Positions 16,201-25,775 of a stretch of 64,000 nt of DNA are shown one piece after another. Numbering within the stretch: the first letter of the stretch is position 1; every line of letters begins with the position of its first letter. The stretch is from CAVVFX01 sp963747535 (GTDB lineage Bacteria; Acidobacteriota; Terriglobia; Bryobacterales; Bryobacteraceae): the NCBI GenBank assembly GCA_963747535.1, contig CAVVFX010000002.1, positions 496,001-560,000 of the forward strand. Reading direction: 5' to 3'. Made by a program: the position numbers and the translations under genes. The notes beneath the pieces were generated by a model that was not told where the DNA came from, searched no databases, and saw only the letters and a program-made list of their open reading frames with translations.

Positions 16201-19200
16201 TTACCAGTACAGCTTCAGGGCAAGTTGCATGTCGCGCGGCGAATTGGACTGCCCGCTGACAATACCGAACGCGCTGCTGTTCAGATTGGTATTCGGATTT
16301 GAGAAGACGGTCCGGTTCAGCAGGTTGAAGGCCTCGGCCCGAAAGTCCAGCCTGAAGCGTTCCGTCAGGGCGAAAGACTTGCCCAAACCCACGTTCTCGT
16401 TGAGGTTCGGGAAACCGCGCACCAACGGGTTCAGGCGCGTCGCATTGCCCAGTATCCCCGGCACCTGGACAGGAAAATCTGCGGCGCTCAAAAACGTGTC
16501 TTTGTTGGGATCGAAGCCGCCGCTCCAGGTCGACTTCCAGTTATAGTTGGTGATTTGCGGGCGGTTGGTCCCATTGAAAATTGCGATGGGCGCATTCACT
16601 GTCACACCGATCGGATAGCCGCTGGCATAAACCTGGATCGCACTCAGCCGCCATCCGCCGAGCACCTGGTTCGCGAACCCGTGCGTCAGCCAGCGCTTGC
16701 CTTTTCCGAACGGCAGTTCGTAGACCGTATTCAGTTTCACGACATGCGTCTGGTCGTAGGCGCCGATGGACTTCTCGATGCGGCGATTGCCATTATCCTC
16801 GGCGAAACCGGCGTTGGCATAATAAGTATCGGAATCCGTCAATAGCTTCGAAAAGGTATAGCTCAACTGCGCCGTCAGGCCGTTTGACAACCGGCGATTC
16901 AGTTTCAGGACCATAGCCTGGTAGTTGGAGTGGCCGCTCTTGTCGCCCCCGCTCTGGCTGGTATCGACGGTCAGGTATTGCGGATAAGGCCGCAGCGCCT
17001 GCGCGACGCTCATATTCTGCTGCACCGCGGGATTGGTAAAGTTCGGATAGGGAATCGGAATCCCCGCTGCCACCGCTGTAGCGGACGTGATACTGGCGTT
17101 CAGCAGGTTGATCGTCTGGGTTGCGCCCAGTTTCGCGATGAGCGCATTGACCGTGGACATCGGCACCTGGTTGACGTTCTGAATACCGCTTTGCAGGTGC
17201 ACACCCACTACCGCGTTGTAGTCGGCTTCGATCAACGTACTGCTCGAGATTTCACGCTGAATCGACAGAGTCCAGTTGTCGTCTTCCGGAGCCCGCGTCG
17301 CGTCCTTACCATTCCAGTAATCCACATTGGTGTTGTTGGAAAACGCGGGATTGATCTGCGGCGGAAGTGGATAAGACGGCAGCCCCTGATCCCAATAGAA
17401 GGCGGGCGTCACGCCGTTGTTCGACGACGCGAAGGCATACTGGCCGATAAACCCGGCATAGTGGCTGCTGCTGGCTACCACCGTGACCCGGCTGAACGAA
17501 CGCGCGGCGCCCACGCGAATCGTGGTCTTCGAATCGAGCGAATAAGCGATACCGAGTCGCGGTCCGATCGCCCCGTAATACCCCGGAACCAGGCTGTCCT
17601 GCCCCGATCTTCCCGGCCCGGTGCCCGCGAACACCAACGCGCCCGGATAATTGTTCACCGCCGGATTGGGTGTGATTGGCGAGAAATTGGAGTACTGGTT
17701 GGCGCCCGCCACCGGTGGCGATGTGTACTCGTAGCGTACCCCCAGGCTCACCAGCAGTTTCTTGGTGACGCGCCAGTCGTCCTGCGCAAAGAATCCGTTG
17801 TATGCGTAAGTTTGAGGAAGATTGCGGATGGTCTCGGTTGCGCCGGTTTGAGCCGCGCCCAGCAGAAATGACGCGAAGGAACTGCCGCTGGTGAACGATG
17901 TGACGCCGGGAACTCCGGTTTCGAGGAAGCTGAAGCCTGCGTTCCCCGCGATGTTCTGTTGACCGAATCCATCCGCCACCTGGTGGTCGAAGGTGTAGCC
18001 GAATTTCATGGTGTGCGCGCCATGGATCCAGCTCAGGGCGTCCTGGAACGACCATGAAGGCTGCGACGTGCCGTTGTATGCGGTACTGCCCCAACCGGTG
18101 AATTCCGTGAACGTGATGTTCGGGAAATTTACCTTGCAGTTCACTGCGTTGGGAATGCAGGTTTTCCAGTTTCCTCCGACGTTGGGTGAGTAACTGTTCT
18201 TGGAGAACTTATTGTCGCCGAACGAGAAGTGGTTGAACAGCGTAGGCGAGACGGTCCAGTCGTAGCTGGCGCGATACAGTGCGGCATCGTACTGCGTCAC
18301 CTGGCCGTTGTAGAGCGGCTCGGGCAATCCGGACGGACCGGCGGGTCCGGGAAGCTGATTGTTGCGCGTGCGGTTGTAAAAGAACGACACATGGTGATTG
18401 GAGCCGAAGTTCTGATCGATGCGCATACTGCCCTTGTCTGTCGGGCTTTCACTGTCGCCGCCGTTGGTAATGTAGTTATTGTTCACATAGGAGAAGGTTC
18501 CCGGAACGATGCCGGCCCGATTGGGCGTAACGCCCTGGGCATACGGGATCATCGACACCGAGACGGTGCTGAACATGGACTGGGGAATGATGTTGTTCGC
18601 GAATGGCGTCCGCACAAAACCGGTGCCGCTGGGCGCGGTCGTGAGCGGGTTGTAAATGGGGATCAACTGATTCTTGTTGTTGACCCACTTGGAAAAATCG
18701 CCCTGGTACATCTCCGGCGTGGGGACCGTGAACACGCTGCCATTGGCGCCGAGCCGGTTGCGAAAACCTTCGTAAGAGAGGAAGAAAAACGTTTTGTTCC
18801 TGCCGTGGTAGACCTTCGGAATGATGACCGGGCCGCCCACGGAAGCGCCAAAGTCGCTCTGCTTGTAAATGGAACGGCTCTGTGCAAAAAAGCCCCGCGC
18901 GTCGAAGTCGTCGTTGCGCAGGAATTCGTAAGCCGAACCATGCAACTGATTGGTGCCGGATTTCGAGGCGAAGGTGATCACACCGCCTCCCGCCTGGCCG
19001 TATTCAGCCTTGAAGCCGTTCGTATCCACGGCGAATTCGGTAATCGACTCGACTGAAGGGGTGAGGTAAGCCGTTTCCCCGGCGTCGGCGGAGCGATTGG
19101 TGTTGACCGGGATGCCATCGAGCGTCGCGCTCCAACTGGCCGCCTGCCCTCCACCGATGGAAAGGGTCGTGCCGCTGCCCTTTGAATCCGCGGCAACCGA

Positions 19201-19668
19201 CACCAGATCGAAAGGACTCCGCATGGCGCCGCCGACCACTAAGGGCAGATCGTCCACCATTTTGTTTTCAACCGATGTGGAGATCTTCGCATTTTCAGTT
19301 TGCAACTGTGCAGCCTGGGCATTCACTTCGACCGTCTCGCTGACCTGGCCGAGTTGCAGCCGAGCGTCGATGCGAACCGTGGATCCGGCCGTTACGGTGA
19401 CGCCGGCTTCAGTGAAGCTTCGGAAGCCTGGAGCGACTACTTCGATCCGGTAAACGCCCGGCGCCAGGTTCACGGCGCTGTATTCGCCCGCGCTCGACGT
19501 GAAGATATGCTCCCTTGCGTTGGTAGCCTGATTCACCACGTTCACCGGAACGTTCGCGATATTGGCGCCGCTCGAGTCCGTGATGATTCCAGTGATGCCG
19601 CCGCGCTCGGATTGCGCGAACGCAAACACGGCTACACACATCACGGCACAAATTAGCTTTTTGTTCAT
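16201..19668 (-). CDS. TonB-dependent receptor (Oar-like) with carboxypeptidase-regulatory domain
   Basis: 1155 residues from ATG 19668, chosen because a signal peptide (MNKKLICAVMCVAVFAFAQS) begins there; the open frame upstream is not conserved-looking. Residues 22-110 form a CarboxypepD_reg-like beta-sandwich (GGITGIITDSSGANIANVPV, GVYRIEVVAPGF). A plug domain follows (IGGGQAASWSATLDGIPVNT, FKAEYGQAGGGVITFASKSG) and then a long beta-barrel ending in LKLYW with a terminal aromatic, typical for outer-membrane insertion. Family role: TonB-driven uptake or surface binding of polymers. It precedes nothing on its strand; the NCS1 permease gene upstream ends 153 bases before its start. Confidence 0.92.
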   Translation of the reverse strand: MNKKLICAVMCVAVFAFAQSERGGITGIITDSSGANIANVPVNVVNQATNAREHIFTSSAGEYSAVNLAPGVYRIEVVAPGFRSFTEAGVTVTAGSTVRIDARLQLGQVSETVEVNAQAAQLQTENAKISTSVENKMVDDLPLVVGGAMRSPFDLVSVAADSKGSGTTLSIGGGQAASWSATLDGIPVNTNRSADAGETAYLTPSVESITEFAVDTNGFKAEYGQAGGGVITFASKSGTNQLHGSAYEFLRNDDFDARGFFAQSRSIYKQSDFGASVGGPVIIPKVYHGRNKTFFFLSYEGFRNRLGANGSVFTVPTPEMYQGDFSKWVNNKNQLIPIYNPLTTAPSGTGFVRTPFANNIIPQSMFSTVSVSMIPYAQGVTPNRAGIVPGTFSYVNNNYITNGGDSESPTDKGSMRIDQNFGSNHHVSFFYNRTRNNQLPGPAGPSGLPEPLYNGQVTQYDAALYRASYDWTVSPTLFNHFSFGDNKFSKNSYSPNVGGNWKTCIPNAVNCKVNFPNITFTEFTGWGSTAYNGTSQPSWSFQDALSWIHGAHTMKFGYTFDHQVADGFGQQNIAGNAGFSFLETGVPGVTSFTSGSSFASFLLGAAQTGATETIRNLPQTYAYNGFFAQDDWRVTKKLLVSLGVRYEYTSPPVAGANQYSNFSPITPNPAVNNYPGALVFAGTGPGRSGQDSLVPGYYGAIGPRLGIAYSLDSKTTIRVGAARSFSRVTVVASSSHYAGFIGQYAFASSNNGVTPAFYWDQGLPSYPLPPQINPAFSNNTNVDYWNGKDATRAPEDDNWTLSIQREISSSTLIEADYNAVVGVHLQSGIQNVNQVPMSTVNALIAKLGATQTINLLNASITSATAVAAGIPIPYPNFTNPAVQQNMSVAQALRPYPQYLTVDTSQSGGDKSGHSNYQAMVLKLNRRLSNGLTAQLSYTFSKLLTDSDTYYANAGFAEDNGNRRIEKSIGAYDQTHVVKLNTVYELPFGKGKRWLTHGFANQVLGGWRLSAIQVYASGYPIGVTVNAPIAIFNGTNRPQITNYNWKSTWSGGFDPNKDTFLSAADFPVQVPGILGNATRLNPLVRGFPNLNENVGLGKSFALTERFRLDFRAEAFNLLNRTVFSNPNTNLNSSAFGIVSGQSNSPRDMQLALKLYW

Positions 19669-19820
19669 TACCCTGTCCTGTCCTCCGGAGAACCCGTTAA
19701 CGTGGAGGTTTGATTGGGTTAATACTATCAAATTCATCGGTGGGGCGGGCAATCCTTCCCGCAGCCGGCTTGCTGCCCGAACGGCAAGTGGAATGATTCC
19801 TGGAGATAGAAGCCCAAAAG

Positions 19821-21230
19821 TCACCTGACTTCTGTTAACTTCTTTTTCGGGGCAGCCAGCGCGATGTGAATCGCTCCCGAGACGATGAACCCGACGAACC
19901 AGGCGTAATCATATAGAAAACGCACAGCCGGAATCACCAGGCCGATGAGCGCGACGGCTACGCCTGCCCCGAGGGCAGCCATGGCGCGATAGTTTACGCC
20001 GCGCGTGTACTCATAGATGCCGCCGCGGATATAGAGGTCAGTCAGGTTCAGCTCTGCTTTTCTCACGATGAAATAATCGGCGATCATGATGCCGGCGATG
20101 GGTCCGAGCAGCGCGCTGTAGCCGATCAGCCAGCCGAAGATGTAGTTGCTGAAATCCCCCAACAGTTTCCACGGCATCATGAGGACGCCCACCACTCCGG
20201 TGATGAGTCCGCCGGTGCGAAAGGAGATGTGCTGCGGGCTGAGGTTGGAAAAATCGTTGGAGGGCGACACGACGTTGGCCGCCACGTTAGTATTCAGGGT
20301 TGCGATCAGCAACGCTACCAGGGCGATGGACGCGATCAGCGGTTCGTGGAAACGTCCCAGCAGCTGCACTGGATCCCAGATCGGTTCGCCGAACAATACG
20401 GCCGAGGCGGAGGTCACCGCGACGCCGATAAAGCTGTAGAGCGTCATGGCGGTCGGAAGTCCCAGCGCCTGCCCGACCATCTGCGCTTTTTGCGATTTGG
20501 CGTAGCGGGTGAAGTCGGGAATGTTCAGCGCGACGGTGGCCCAGAAGCCTACCATGCCGGTCAGCGACGGGATGAAGAAATGGATGAATTCAGGGGTCGA
20601 GCGAAACTTGCTGGGCGCGCTTAATACCGGGCCGAGGCCGCCGGCCTTGCTGGTGATCCACCACAGCAGCAGCAGTCCGACGCCGAGCATAAAAGGCGCT
20701 CCGATGCCTTCGAGGAACTTGATGGTTTCAATGCCCTTCCAGATGACGAACATATTCAGCGCCCAGAACGCGAAGAAGCAGATCCAGATGCCGGCCTGCA
20801 TCTGTGCGACTCCAGGGAACAGGATTTGAAGCATGGAATAAATGGCCTGGCCGCCGATCCAGCATTGGATGCCAAACCATCCGCAGGCCACCAGGGCGCG
20901 CAGCACCGCGGGCACATTGGCGCCGCGCACGCCAAACGAAGCGCGCACATAGACCGGGAAGGGAATGCCGTATTTAGTCCCGGCGTGAGCATTCAGGATC
21001 ATCGGGATCAGCACGATGATATTGCCGAGCAGAATGGTGCCGACGGCCTGCCACCAGTTCATGCCTCCGGCAATGAGTCCGGAGGCGAGCATGTAGGTGG
21101 GGATGCAAACCGACATGGCCACCCATAGGGACGCATAGTTGTAAGTGCCCCAGGTTCGCCGTTCCAGCGGGACCGGTGCGAGGTCAGGATTGTAGAGAGC
21201 GGAATGGGTACTGACAACAGCACCGGACAT
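19821..21230 (-). CDS. NCS1 family nucleobase/allantoin-type permease
   Basis: 469 residues with about 12 hydrophobic segments. N-terminal PDLAPVPLERRTWGTYNYAS is the NCS1 signature region, followed by SFGVRGANVPAVLRALVACGWFGIQCWIGG with the conserved GW-x-GIQ and later WATVALNIPDFTRYAKSQK. Members import purines, pyrimidines, hydantoins or allantoin with sodium or protons. No catabolic partner gene is nearby, so the substrate is open. Confidence 0.9.
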   Translation of the reverse strand: MSGAVVSTHSALYNPDLAPVPLERRTWGTYNYASLWVAMSVCIPTYMLASGLIAGGMNWWQAVGTILLGNIIVLIPMILNAHAGTKYGIPFPVYVRASFGVRGANVPAVLRALVACGWFGIQCWIGGQAIYSMLQILFPGVAQMQAGIWICFFAFWALNMFVIWKGIETIKFLEGIGAPFMLGVGLLLLWWITSKAGGLGPVLSAPSKFRSTPEFIHFFIPSLTGMVGFWATVALNIPDFTRYAKSQKAQMVGQALGLPTAMTLYSFIGVAVTSASAVLFGEPIWDPVQLLGRFHEPLIASIALVALLIATLNTNVAANVVSPSNDFSNLSPQHISFRTGGLITGVVGVLMMPWKLLGDFSNYIFGWLIGYSALLGPIAGIMIADYFIVRKAELNLTDLYIRGGIYEYTRGVNYRAMAALGAGVAVALIGLVIPAVRFLYDYAWFVGFIVSGAIHIALAAPKKKLTEVR

Positions 21231-21280
21231 TACAGAATTATAGCCACAGATGGACCCGAGACTCCTGGAAACGTGCTAAC

Positions 21281-21470
21281 TCTCTGTGGGGCGGACGCCC
21301 ACGTCCGCAAGCGACCCCCTGGTCGCCCTGGTCGCCCGAGAGACAGGCTTTGGTGTGCGAACCGGCCTGGGATGCGGCTCCTTCTGCGGTTTTGCTTCTC
21401 TCCGCTATTGCAAGTGCCCGCTGCTTCGCAAGAAGTTGAAATTCAAATGGCCAAAGTCCAGGAGCCGGAA
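21281..21470. repeat. Composite interspersed repeat, inverted copy
   Basis: TGTGGGGCGGACGCCCACGT at the left and GAAATTCAAATGGCCAAAGT at the right are the reverse complement of the ends of the repeats at 15814 and 54110. The middle is shortened. It separates the NCS1 permease start from the DUF4126 gene end. Confidence 0.75.
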
Positions 21471-21527
21471 GTCATGCGGCTCTGCGCCCGCTGGTTTCAT
21501 GCCTCACGGTGGCCGGCTATAGGTGTT

Positions 21528-22064
21528 TCATCCGCGTTCGTCTTTGCTATTCGTTTCGCCGACGTTTTTCGTGAGCGCTACGGCAATCAGCCCGGCAGTC
21601 AGCGCGATGCCATCCTCGACCAGCGCGACCGTCCGATCCGAAACGTCGAAATAGTGGCCCGCGCGCTTCCGCAGGTAGTAGGTCCCGTACGCGGCGCCCA
21701 CTGCGGCTGCGGCCCCGACCAACGCACCCAGCAGCACATTGTGCCGGCGAGCCTTGAATATCGCTGCCCCCGCTGCGCCGCCCGACACCGCCCTTGCCAA
21801 TAGGACCGTACTGTCGCTGCGACTGGGGACAAAAGGAGCCTTGTCGGCGAGCAATTCTCCCAGCGCCATCGCGACCGCCGTCCTGCCGATTCCCGGACCT
21901 TTGAAAGCCGAAAACGGCGTACTCTCCAGGTCCAGGCCGGACCTGCGCGCCGCCCACGAGATCACCGCGGGCGCCATCATCGATTGCATTCCGGACACTG
22001 CGCCCAACGTCAGTGCGGCTGAATAGGGGGCTTCGTACATCTGCACTTCGAGCATCTCACTCAC
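21528..22064 (-). CDS. DUF4126-type membrane protein
   Basis: 178 residues. YSAALTLGAVSGMQSMMAPAVISWAARR at the N-terminus and Gly/Ala-rich hydrophobic segments (GGAAGAAIF, LLGALVGAAAAVGAAYGTYYLRKRAG, LVEDGIALTAGLIAV) match the DUF4126 family as I know it. Function unknown. It is divergent from the photolyase gene with about 107 bases between the two starts. Confidence 0.72.
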   Translation of the reverse strand: MSEMLEVQMYEAPYSAALTLGAVSGMQSMMAPAVISWAARRSGLDLESTPFSAFKGPGIGRTAVAMALGELLADKAPFVPSRSDSTVLLARAVSGGAAGAAIFKARRHNVLLGALVGAAAAVGAAYGTYYLRKRAGHYFDVSDRTVALVEDGIALTAGLIAVALTKNVGETNSKDERG

Positions 22065-22171
22065 GAGTGTACCTGCAATCCACTGCCCCGTGCGACACTC
22101 GGTCTATCGCGAGGTGTAGCGCTTCGCCCCAAATTAAACCGCAACGCTCCGTGTTTGCATCCAAATTAACA

Positions 22172-23584
22172 ATGCAGGAACGAGTCCGCGAACTCAACCA
22201 CGCTCCGCTCCGTGAGAATGCCCAGTATGTCCTCTATTGGACTCAGATGAACCGCCGTGCCGAAGCGAATTTTGGGCTCAGCTTCGCCGCCTCGCTCGCC
22301 AACAGCCGTCGCCTTCCCCTGCTCGTCTACGAGGGCCTGACCTACACCTACAAGCAGGCGAACGATCGAGTCCACACCTTTATGCTGCAGGCCGTTCCCG
22401 ACACCGCGCGGCAAATGCAGCAGCTCGGCGCGGGCTACTGCTTCTATTTGCGGCGGAACCCCTCGGATCCCAACGACGTTCTCTACCGTCTTGCCGGGAA
22501 CGCCGCCGCGGTAGTCACCGACGACTATCCCACGTTCATCGCGGCGCAGCACAACCGGAGCGTGCCCGGCAAAATCGGCGTGGCGTTCTATGCGGTCGAT
22601 TCCAGTTGCATCGTGCCCATGAGCCGTCACGACAAGCGGGCCTACGGCGCATACACCATCCGCCCGCGCATCCACAAACTGTTGCCCGAGTATCTCCGGC
22701 CCGCGCCGGAAGTGAGTCTGGACCACCGCTGGCCGCCATCCCTTGCCAGCGTCACTGCTCCGTGGCACACCGAAGTGACTCCACGCAATATTGCGGATCT
22801 GGTCGCCTCTTGCGCCATCGACCATCGCGTCCCGCCGTCGCTCTCTTTCGACGGTGGACGGCAGCAGGCCGAAAAGCACCTCGCGCATTTTCTGGAGCAA
22901 AATCTCCGCCGCTACGCTCGCGATCGCAATGAACCCAGCCGCCATGCCACTTCGAATCTGAGCCCCTATCTGCACTTCGGGCATATCTCGTCGCTCGAAG
23001 TGGCACTGGCGGCCACGGAGCATGCCCGGCACTACGACTTGATTGCCGATGAATTCCTGGAGGAGTTAATCGTCCGGCGCGAGCTGGCCTTTAACTTCGC
23101 GCGCTTCGCCGCCGACATAGAGTCCTTTTGCGATCTGCCCGCCTGGTGCGAGCTGAATATGAAGAAGCACGCGTCCGACCCGCGCGATCCCGTGTACAGC
23201 CTCGCGCAGTTCGAAGCCGCCGCGACCCACGATCCGCTCTGGAACGCGACTCAAACGGAGTTGCTCCTCCGCGGTAAGATCCACGGCTACTACCGCATGT
23301 ACTGGGGCAAAAAGATCATCGAGTGGTCGCCGGCTTACGAAGACGCGCTGCATACCATGCTTTACCTGCACGACCGCTATGCTCTCGATGGGCGCGATCC
23401 CAATACCTACACCAATATCCTCTGGTGCTTCGGGCTGCACGACCGCCCGTGGCCCGAGCGTCCCGTGTTCGGCACCTTCCGCTGGATGTCGTTCGACGGG
23501 ATGAAGCGGAAGACCGATATCCAGGCCTACATCGACGAGATCGGGCAACTGGCCTTCCTGCGCCGCGATCCATTCAAGTTATAA
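22172..23584 (+). CDS. Class II CPD photolyase
   Basis: From ATG 22172 the protein is 470 residues, the usual class II length; the open frame upstream is ignored. NAQYVLYWTQMNRRAEANFG near the N-terminus, SNLSPYLHFGHIS, ELIVRRELAFNF, YYRMYWGKKIIEWS, DGRDPNTYTNILWCFGLHDR and RPVFGTFRWMS are the class II hallmarks for FAD binding and the active site. The enzyme repairs cyclobutane pyrimidine dimers using blue light. A VOC protein gene follows 8 bases later. Confidence 0.93.
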   Translation: MQERVRELNHAPLRENAQYVLYWTQMNRRAEANFGLSFAASLANSRRLPLLVYEGLTYTYKQANDRVHTFMLQAVPDTARQMQQLGAGYCFYLRRNPSDPNDVLYRLAGNAAAVVTDDYPTFIAAQHNRSVPGKIGVAFYAVDSSCIVPMSRHDKRAYGAYTIRPRIHKLLPEYLRPAPEVSLDHRWPPSLASVTAPWHTEVTPRNIADLVASCAIDHRVPPSLSFDGGRQQAEKHLAHFLEQNLRRYARDRNEPSRHATSNLSPYLHFGHISSLEVALAATEHARHYDLIADEFLEELIVRRELAFNFARFAADIESFCDLPAWCELNMKKHASDPRDPVYSLAQFEAAATHDPLWNATQTELLLRGKIHGYYRMYWGKKIIEWSPAYEDALHTMLYLHDRYALDGRDPNTYTNILWCFGLHDRPWPERPVFGTFRWMSFDGMKRKTDIQAYIDEIGQLAFLRRDPFKL

Positions 23585-23592
23585 GCGATATC

Positions 23593-24066
23593 ATGATTCC
23601 TATGCCGGAAACGCAGAGCTATCGTCCAGAAGGTTTCAGCAACGTTACGCTTCACCTGACCGTCAGAGGCGCATCGGACTACATCGACTTCCTGAAGAAG
23701 GCCTTCAATGCGGAGGAGGTTGACCGCTCTCCCATGCCCGACGGCCGCTTGATGCATGCCACGGTGCGCATTGGCGATTCCAGTATCATGCTCAACGATC
23801 ATTTCCCGGAGATGGGAGCTCCACCGATCGCGGAAGGGAACTGGCCGCTGCGCATCAACCTCTACGTCCCGGACGCCGACGCGCAATGGGCTCAAGCGCT
23901 GGCGGCAGGGTGTACGGTGGTGTTCCCGCTGCAGGACCAGTTTTGGGGCGATCGGTACGGGCAGGTCCAGGATCCGAAAGGCTTCGTCTGGTCGATCGCG
24001 ACGCGCAAGGAGCACCTCACTCGCGAAGAAATGGACGACCGCGCGCGCAAACTCTTCGCACCGTAG
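23593..24066 (+). CDS. VOC superfamily (glyoxalase/PhnB-like) protein
   Basis: 157 residues from ATG 23593. VTLHLTVRGASDYIDFLKKAFNAEEV, RLMHATVRIGDSSIMLNDHFPEMG and FWGDRYGQVQDPKGFVWSIATR show the paired beta-alpha-beta modules of PhnB-type VOC proteins. Metal ligands of true glyoxalases are not evident. It starts 8 bases after the photolyase stop, so the two are probably cotranscribed. Confidence 0.87.
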   Translation: MIPMPETQSYRPEGFSNVTLHLTVRGASDYIDFLKKAFNAEEVDRSPMPDGRLMHATVRIGDSSIMLNDHFPEMGAPPIAEGNWPLRINLYVPDADAQWAQALAAGCTVVFPLQDQFWGDRYGQVQDPKGFVWSIATRKEHLTREEMDDRARKLFAP

Positions 24067-24110
24067 CCGGCTGCGCAGCAGCCGCCGCAGTTTCGCCATC
24101 TCCACCGCGG

Positions 24111-24138
24111 GACAGACCATCGTTTTTCGTGGTCTGCC
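24111..24138. repeat. Dispersed hairpin repeat
   Basis: GACAGACCATCG...GTGGTCTGCC followed by CGGCTGCGCAGCAGCCG. This is the same block as the core of the MITEs, in reverse orientation, but without the MITE ends. Confidence 0.8.
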
Positions 24139-24214
24139 CGGCTGCGCAGCAGCCGCTATTGCCGCTCCTGTTCCCGCCCCGATATACAATCAGTGCATCC
24201 GCAATTGGAACAAT

Positions 24215-25552
24215 ATGGATACACCCAAAGAAGTCACTAGACGAAACGCCATCGCGACCGCCGGCGCACTCTTCACTACCTCTCTTTTCACCGGCAGCGT
24301 GAAAGGAGCCAACGACCGTGTCGCGGTCGGGTACATCGGCTTAGGCGCCATGGGCACCGGCAACGTAGGCTACGGAATGCAGGTGCCGGAAATCGTGCCG
24401 GTCGCGCTCTGCGACGTCTATCAACCCGCGCTCGAGCGGAATGAAGCCGCGGCCAAAAAGAAGGGATTTCAGCCCAAACTCGTCAAGGACTTCCGCGACG
24501 TCCTCAGCGATAAATCGATCGACGCCGTGTGCATCTCGACTCCCGATCACTGGCACGCCTACATGATGATCGAGGCCTGCAAAGCGGGCAAGGACGTCTA
24601 CGTCGAAAAGCCGTCGTGTGTGTACGTCGAAGAAGGCCAGAAGATGGTCGCGGCCGCGCGCAAGTACAATCGCATCGTCCAGGCCGGCACCATGCAGCGC
24701 TCCGGCGGCTACTTCCTGAAAGCCAAAGAACTCGTCAAGAGCGGTGTCATCGGGGACGTCACGTTCCTCCACGCCTTCCAGAGCGGCTCGACCGGTAAGC
24801 ACCGCTTCGGCAGTCCGGAAGACGGCCCGGTCCCGAACGATCTCGACTGGGATATGTGGCTCGGACCCGCGCCCAAGGTGCCCTTCAATCTCAATCGCTG
24901 GGGAGTCCACGACGCGGCCCATCCGCAATACGGCTCCGGCTTCCCGACCTTCCGTTATTTTTGGGATTACGCCGGCGGCGCCATGACGGACTGGGGCGTC
25001 CATCTCATCGACCCCATGCACCAGTGCTTTGACGAAATCATGCCGCTCACGATCTCCGCGCAAGGCGACAAGTTCTACGTCGACGACAACACGCAAACGC
25101 CCGATACGATGCTGGCGACGTTCCGCTACGAGAAGTTCCTCATGAGTTACGAAAGCCGCACCTGCAATCCGCTGCCGATGTTTGGCCTGGGCCAGGGAGC
25201 CGCCACCACCATACACGGCACCGAGGGCACCATCCTCGTCAGCCGCAGCAAGTGCCTGCTGATTCCCGCGAATAACAAGGTGGAGGCCCAAACTTTCGAG
25301 AACGACCACGAGATGTCCCAGATGAACGTTCCGCACTGGAAGAACTGGATCGCCTGCATCAAGTCGCGCGAGAAGCCCACCAGCGAAATCGAAACCTGCG
25401 TCCGCTCCTCCACCACCTGCCTGCTTGGCAACCTGGCCATGCGGCATAAGACCTTCCTCGATTGGGACGAAAAAAACTGGACCGTCAAGCAGGAAGCCAT
25501 CAAACCGTACCTCAAGGCCCATTACCGCAAGCCCTGGAAACTAGAGGTGTAA
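24215..25552 (+). CDS. Exported Gfo/Idh/MocA family oxidoreductase
   Basis: 445 residues from ATG 24215. A Tat-type leader (TRRNAIATAGALFTTSLFTG) precedes a Rossmann fold (VGYIGLGAMGTG), CISTPDHWHAYMMIEACKAG and the conserved VEKPSC. The C-terminal domain has FWDYAGGAMTDWGVHLIDPMH. Members reduce or oxidise sugars with NAD(P); Tat-exported forms with tightly bound cofactor occur in soil Acidobacteriota. Possible partner in carbohydrate handling to the other exported sugar proteins in the first 26 kb, but not in an operon with them. Confidence 0.9.
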   Translation: MDTPKEVTRRNAIATAGALFTTSLFTGSVKGANDRVAVGYIGLGAMGTGNVGYGMQVPEIVPVALCDVYQPALERNEAAAKKKGFQPKLVKDFRDVLSDKSIDAVCISTPDHWHAYMMIEACKAGKDVYVEKPSCVYVEEGQKMVAAARKYNRIVQAGTMQRSGGYFLKAKELVKSGVIGDVTFLHAFQSGSTGKHRFGSPEDGPVPNDLDWDMWLGPAPKVPFNLNRWGVHDAAHPQYGSGFPTFRYFWDYAGGAMTDWGVHLIDPMHQCFDEIMPLTISAQGDKFYVDDNTQTPDTMLATFRYEKFLMSYESRTCNPLPMFGLGQGAATTIHGTEGTILVSRSKCLLIPANNKVEAQTFENDHEMSQMNVPHWKNWIACIKSREKPTSEIETCVRSSTTCLLGNLAMRHKTFLDWDEKNWTVKQEAIKPYLKAHYRKPWKLEV

Positions 25553-25591
25553 GCCTCCGTGGGGCAGACTCTCCAATGTTTGAGTTGGTGG

Positions 25592-25611
25592 GGCAGGCGG
25601 TTTCGCCTGCC
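25592..25611. repeat. GC hairpin after Gfo/Idh/MocA gene
   Basis: GGCAGGCG-gttt-CGCCTGCC, 8-bp perfect stem, 40 bases after the stop. No T-run follows, so it is not a standard terminator. A similar block (GGGCGGGCGCCCTCGCCCGC) is at 29633-29652. Confidence 0.5.
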
Positions 25612-25648
25612 TCGGCCGCGGGTGGCCGAATTTTGCTAGTCTAGGCTA

Positions 25649-25775
25649 GTGTCCTGAGTTAGAAATTCGCGACATAAGTCTACGGCTGCTGCGCAGCCGG
25701 GCAGACCACAAAAGACGATGGTCTGCCCCACGGTTGGGCGGTTGACTTATTTAACGAATTTGTAACTCAGAACAC
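25649..25775. mobile_element. MITE-like element, copy 2 (127 bp)
   Basis: Identical to 1827-1953. Inverted repeats at 25649-25669 and 25755-25775. Both sides are flanked by TA (25647-25648 and 25776-25777), the duplication expected for IS630/Tc1-type transposition. The internal hairpin is at 25701-25726. No transposase in the window has matching ends. Confidence 0.87.
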